Part shown: one piece after another, positions 4,885 through 6,150 of the stretch
How the letters are laid out: every line of letters starts with the position of its first letter
Position numbering within the stretch: position 1 is the stretch's first letter
Assembly: GCA_001786805.1 (NCBI GenBank)
Contig: MFTJ01000057.1
Coordinates: 1-6,150 of the forward strand
From: Candidatus Nomurabacteria bacterium RIFCSPHIGHO2_01_FULL_39_10
Lineage (GTDB): Bacteria > Patescibacteriota > Minisyncoccia > Phycocordibacterales > UBA9973
Direction of reading: 5' to 3'
DNA length: 6,150 bases
Program-made: the position numbers and the translations under genes
The notes under the pieces: model-generated
Databases searched by the model: none
What the model saw: only the letters and a program-made list of their open reading frames with translations
What the model was told of the DNA's origin: nothing

Positions 4885-5559
4885 ATGAGCCGCAAACTTC
4901 AACCACATAAAATTTTTGAAATTTATCAAGAAACGAGAGGTAAACGCATCTACACGCAAAGCATCGTTCCTGGTTACACTCCATTCGACGAACGCCTTTA
5001 CCATGAAGACGGCGCCGAATATAGAGAATTCGATCCTACACGAAGTAAACTTGCCGCAGCAATAATGAAAGGCACAACCAACGCCGGCATCAGAAAAAAC
5101 GACACTATTCTCTACTTAGGAATCTCCCACGGCTATACTTCCTCTTTCATCTCCGATATGGTTGGTAAAGATGGCATTATATTTGGCATCGACCCTGCTC
5201 CAAGAGTTATTCGCGACCTCATCTTTCTTGCCGAACAACGTACCAATATCATCCCTTTATTAGCAGACGCTAATCACCCTGATACCTACGTTGAGCGCGT
5301 ATCGCAAGTAGACATTGTCTACCAAGACATCGCGCAAAAAAACCAGCCCGAAATTTTCTTAAGCAACTGCAAACTCTTCTTAAAAAAAGGCGGCTATGGT
5401 CTATTAGCCGTCAAAGCAAGATCCATTGACATCAAAAAATCAAACAAACAGATCTTTGAAGAAGTCCGCAAAAAAATCGAAAAAGAACTCACAGTGATAG
5501 ATTTTAGAATTCTCGAACCATTTGAGTTGGACCATTGCATGATCATTGTGAAGAAATAG
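4885..5559 (+). CDS. flpA: Fibrillarin-like rRNA/tRNA 2'-O-methyltransferase
   Basis: SAM-dependent methyltransferase of the box C/D RNP, which methylates ribose 2'-OH at positions chosen by guide RNA. The N-terminal beta part (about 8-45) leads to YREFDPTRSKLAAAI (46-60), then the Rossmann-fold core. The catalytic K-D-K-H set is present: K55 (SKLAA), D148 (YQDIAQ), K177 (VKARSID) and H217 (DHCM). NIIPLLADA (121-129) and PRVIRDL (106-112) are also typical. At 224 aa the length is normal. The SAM-binding turn reads LGISHGYT (78-85) where most homologues have LG-A/I-ASGTT, and the acidic residue at the end of the next strand is D103 rather than Glu. It is co-oriented with nop5, 31 bp behind it. 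No Shine-Dalgarno site is seen in the A-rich spacer, so how its start is selected is unclear. Assignment is near certain. Confidence 0.96.
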   Translation: MSRKLQPHKIFEIYQETRGKRIYTQSIVPGYTPFDERLYHEDGAEYREFDPTRSKLAAAIMKGTTNAGIRKNDTILYLGISHGYTSSFISDMVGKDGIIFGIDPAPRVIRDLIFLAEQRTNIIPLLADANHPDTYVERVSQVDIVYQDIAQKNQPEIFLSNCKLFLKKGGYGLLAVKARSIDIKKSNKQIFEEVRKKIEKELTVIDFRILEPFELDHCMIIVKK

Positions 5560-5586
5560 ATTGCATCTAACACCAAATATAGAAAA

Positions 5587-5600
5587 GTTAAACGCACTCA
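5587..5600. repeat. 14-bp direct repeat, copy 1 (intergenic)
   Basis: GTTAAACGCACTCA occurs here, between the convergent flpA and HAD genes, and again exactly 240 bp away at 5827-5840 inside the HAD gene. The flanking bases differ at both ends. No other copy was noticed. It may be chance. Confidence 0.4.
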
Positions 5601-5619
5601 AACAACATACACAGTAACC

Positions 5620-6150
5620 CTACACCCTCACCGGGAAAAATGCCCTCTGAAACAAATTCAAATTCTGCAATAACACATCCGGCTTCTCTGCACTCAACTC
5701 CTCAAAACTATAATGCCCCGTCGCAACGGCAACAGATACATATCCGCAATGCTTCGCCGCTTTGATATCCGAAGGTGTATCTCCTATAACATAAATCCGT
5801 CTTGGATCAAAATATCTTCCTTGTTTGTTAAACGCACTCACCACTCCTTGCACAATTTCATAACGTCCTTTTGTATCTGGTAACGAACACCCAACCACTT
5901 CAAAATACTGCCGCAGCCGCGCACAACGTAAAATACTCTCTGCAATGGGTGGAATATTTCCCGTCACTACCCCAACTGCCGATCCTAAAGAAACAACATA
6001 CTCCAAACAGCCAATCACTCCTGGTAACACTGCATCAGAAATATTTTTTGTGGCAAGTAAAGACACCATCTTTTTTTCCGTACCATCTACTAATTTCTGC
6101 GCCCGTTCTGGGGTATAAACGCCTCTCCCCTGCAAAATCTGAGCATGTCC
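5620..6150 (-). CDS. HAD-superfamily phosphatase, 5' end cut by the window edge
   Basis: The last 176 residues of a haloacid-dehalogenase-type hydrolase, probably a phosphoglycolate phosphatase-like enzyme acting on a small phosphorylated metabolite. The frame is open to position 6150; the apparent TTG start at 6135 is only an internal Leu codon. From the edge, residues 10-35 look like part of a helical cap. LPGVIGCLEYVVSLG leads to motif II, VVTGN, with T63. Around residue 94-96, DTKGRYEIV supplies the motif III basic residue (K94 or R96). VIGDTPSDIKAAKHCG (121-136) is motif IV, with D124 and D128 for Mg2+. AVATG and the helix after it complete the Rossmann-like core. Motif I (DxDxT), with the nucleophilic aspartate, must lie beyond the edge, so catalytic competence cannot be judged. 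It converges on flpA across 60 bp with no clear terminator. Superfamily is sure; substrate is not. Confidence 0.88.
   Translation of the reverse strand, partial: GHAQILQGRGVYTPERAQKLVDGTEKKMVSLLATKNISDAVLPGVIGCLEYVVSLGSAVGVVTGNIPPIAESILRCARLRQYFEVVGCSLPDTKGRYEIVQGVVSAFNKQGRYFDPRRIYVIGDTPSDIKAAKHCGYVSVAVATGHYSFEELSAEKPDVLLQNLNLFQRAFFPVRV
5827..5840. repeat. 14-bp direct repeat, copy 2 (inside the HAD gene)
   Basis: An identical copy of GTTAAACGCACTCA, here read through as codons of the HAD gene on the opposite strand (around its SAFN residues). It pairs with the intergenic copy at 5587-5600. Coding use explains its presence here without any special role. Confidence 0.4.

Noticed and set aside
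4784..5004. Two minus-strand open frames spanning the nop5-flpA junction
   Set aside because: They overlap two secure conserved genes and read as hydrophobic nonsense produced by A-rich codons on the other strand.
6133..6135. TTG as the start of the HAD phosphatase
   Set aside because: The frame stays open to the window edge, and a start here would leave out the essential motif I aspartate, so it is an internal Leu codon.

Overview
The window looks like a piece of an AT-rich archaeal chromosome. The main evidence is a Nop5-fibrillarin gene pair, the protein core of the archaeal box C/D RNA-guided 2'-O-methylation machine. Most genes also have a TATA-like box at about the distance expected of archaeal promoters. 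Several of these boxes sit about 26-27 bp before the start codon, which predicts leaderless mRNAs. Small proteins, compact spacing and poorly characterised neighbours would suit a DPANN-type archaeon (for example the Woesearchaeota/Pacearchaeota group), but that placement is inference from style. No 16S rRNA or other marker is present to fix it.

Layout, left to right. 1-169 is the left-edge spacer, with a leftward TATA candidate and a hairpin/oligo-T terminator for the next gene. 170-637 (-) encodes a Bcp/PrxQ peroxiredoxin. 638-872 is a divergent spacer with a 13-bp palindrome. 873-1475 (+) encodes a NicO/UreH-like polytopic membrane protein. 1527-1991 (-) encodes a small cysteine-rich lipoprotein. 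2086-2328 (-) encodes a small two-CxxC zinc-ribbon protein. 2444-3118 (+) encodes a protein I do not recognise. 3206-3811 (+) encodes a GNAT-like protein. 3909-4853 and 4885-5559 (+) form the nop5-flpA operon. 5620-6150 (-) is the C-terminal part of a HAD-family phosphatase cut by the right edge.

The only clear functional unit is nop5-flpA: Nop5 bridges the L7Ae-bound guide RNA and the methyltransferase, and fibrillarin adds the methyl group to rRNA or tRNA. The other genes appear to be single transcription units for peroxide defence, possible metal transport, a surface lipoprotein, metabolite phosphatase activity and unknown roles. I see no evidence that they form one pathway.

Two window-wide patterns stand out. 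In three sample rows where I counted, the + strand has several times more C than G whichever strand is coding. In addition, translation starts fall into two classes. Two minus-strand genes have strong GAGGTG Shine-Dalgarno sites. The unlinked genes at 2086-2328, 2444-3118 and 3206-3811 have promoter spacing that predicts little or no leader, and nop5 has a short predicted leader. I found no mobile element, CRISPR array, tRNA, rRNA or defence island, and no convincing undescribed system.
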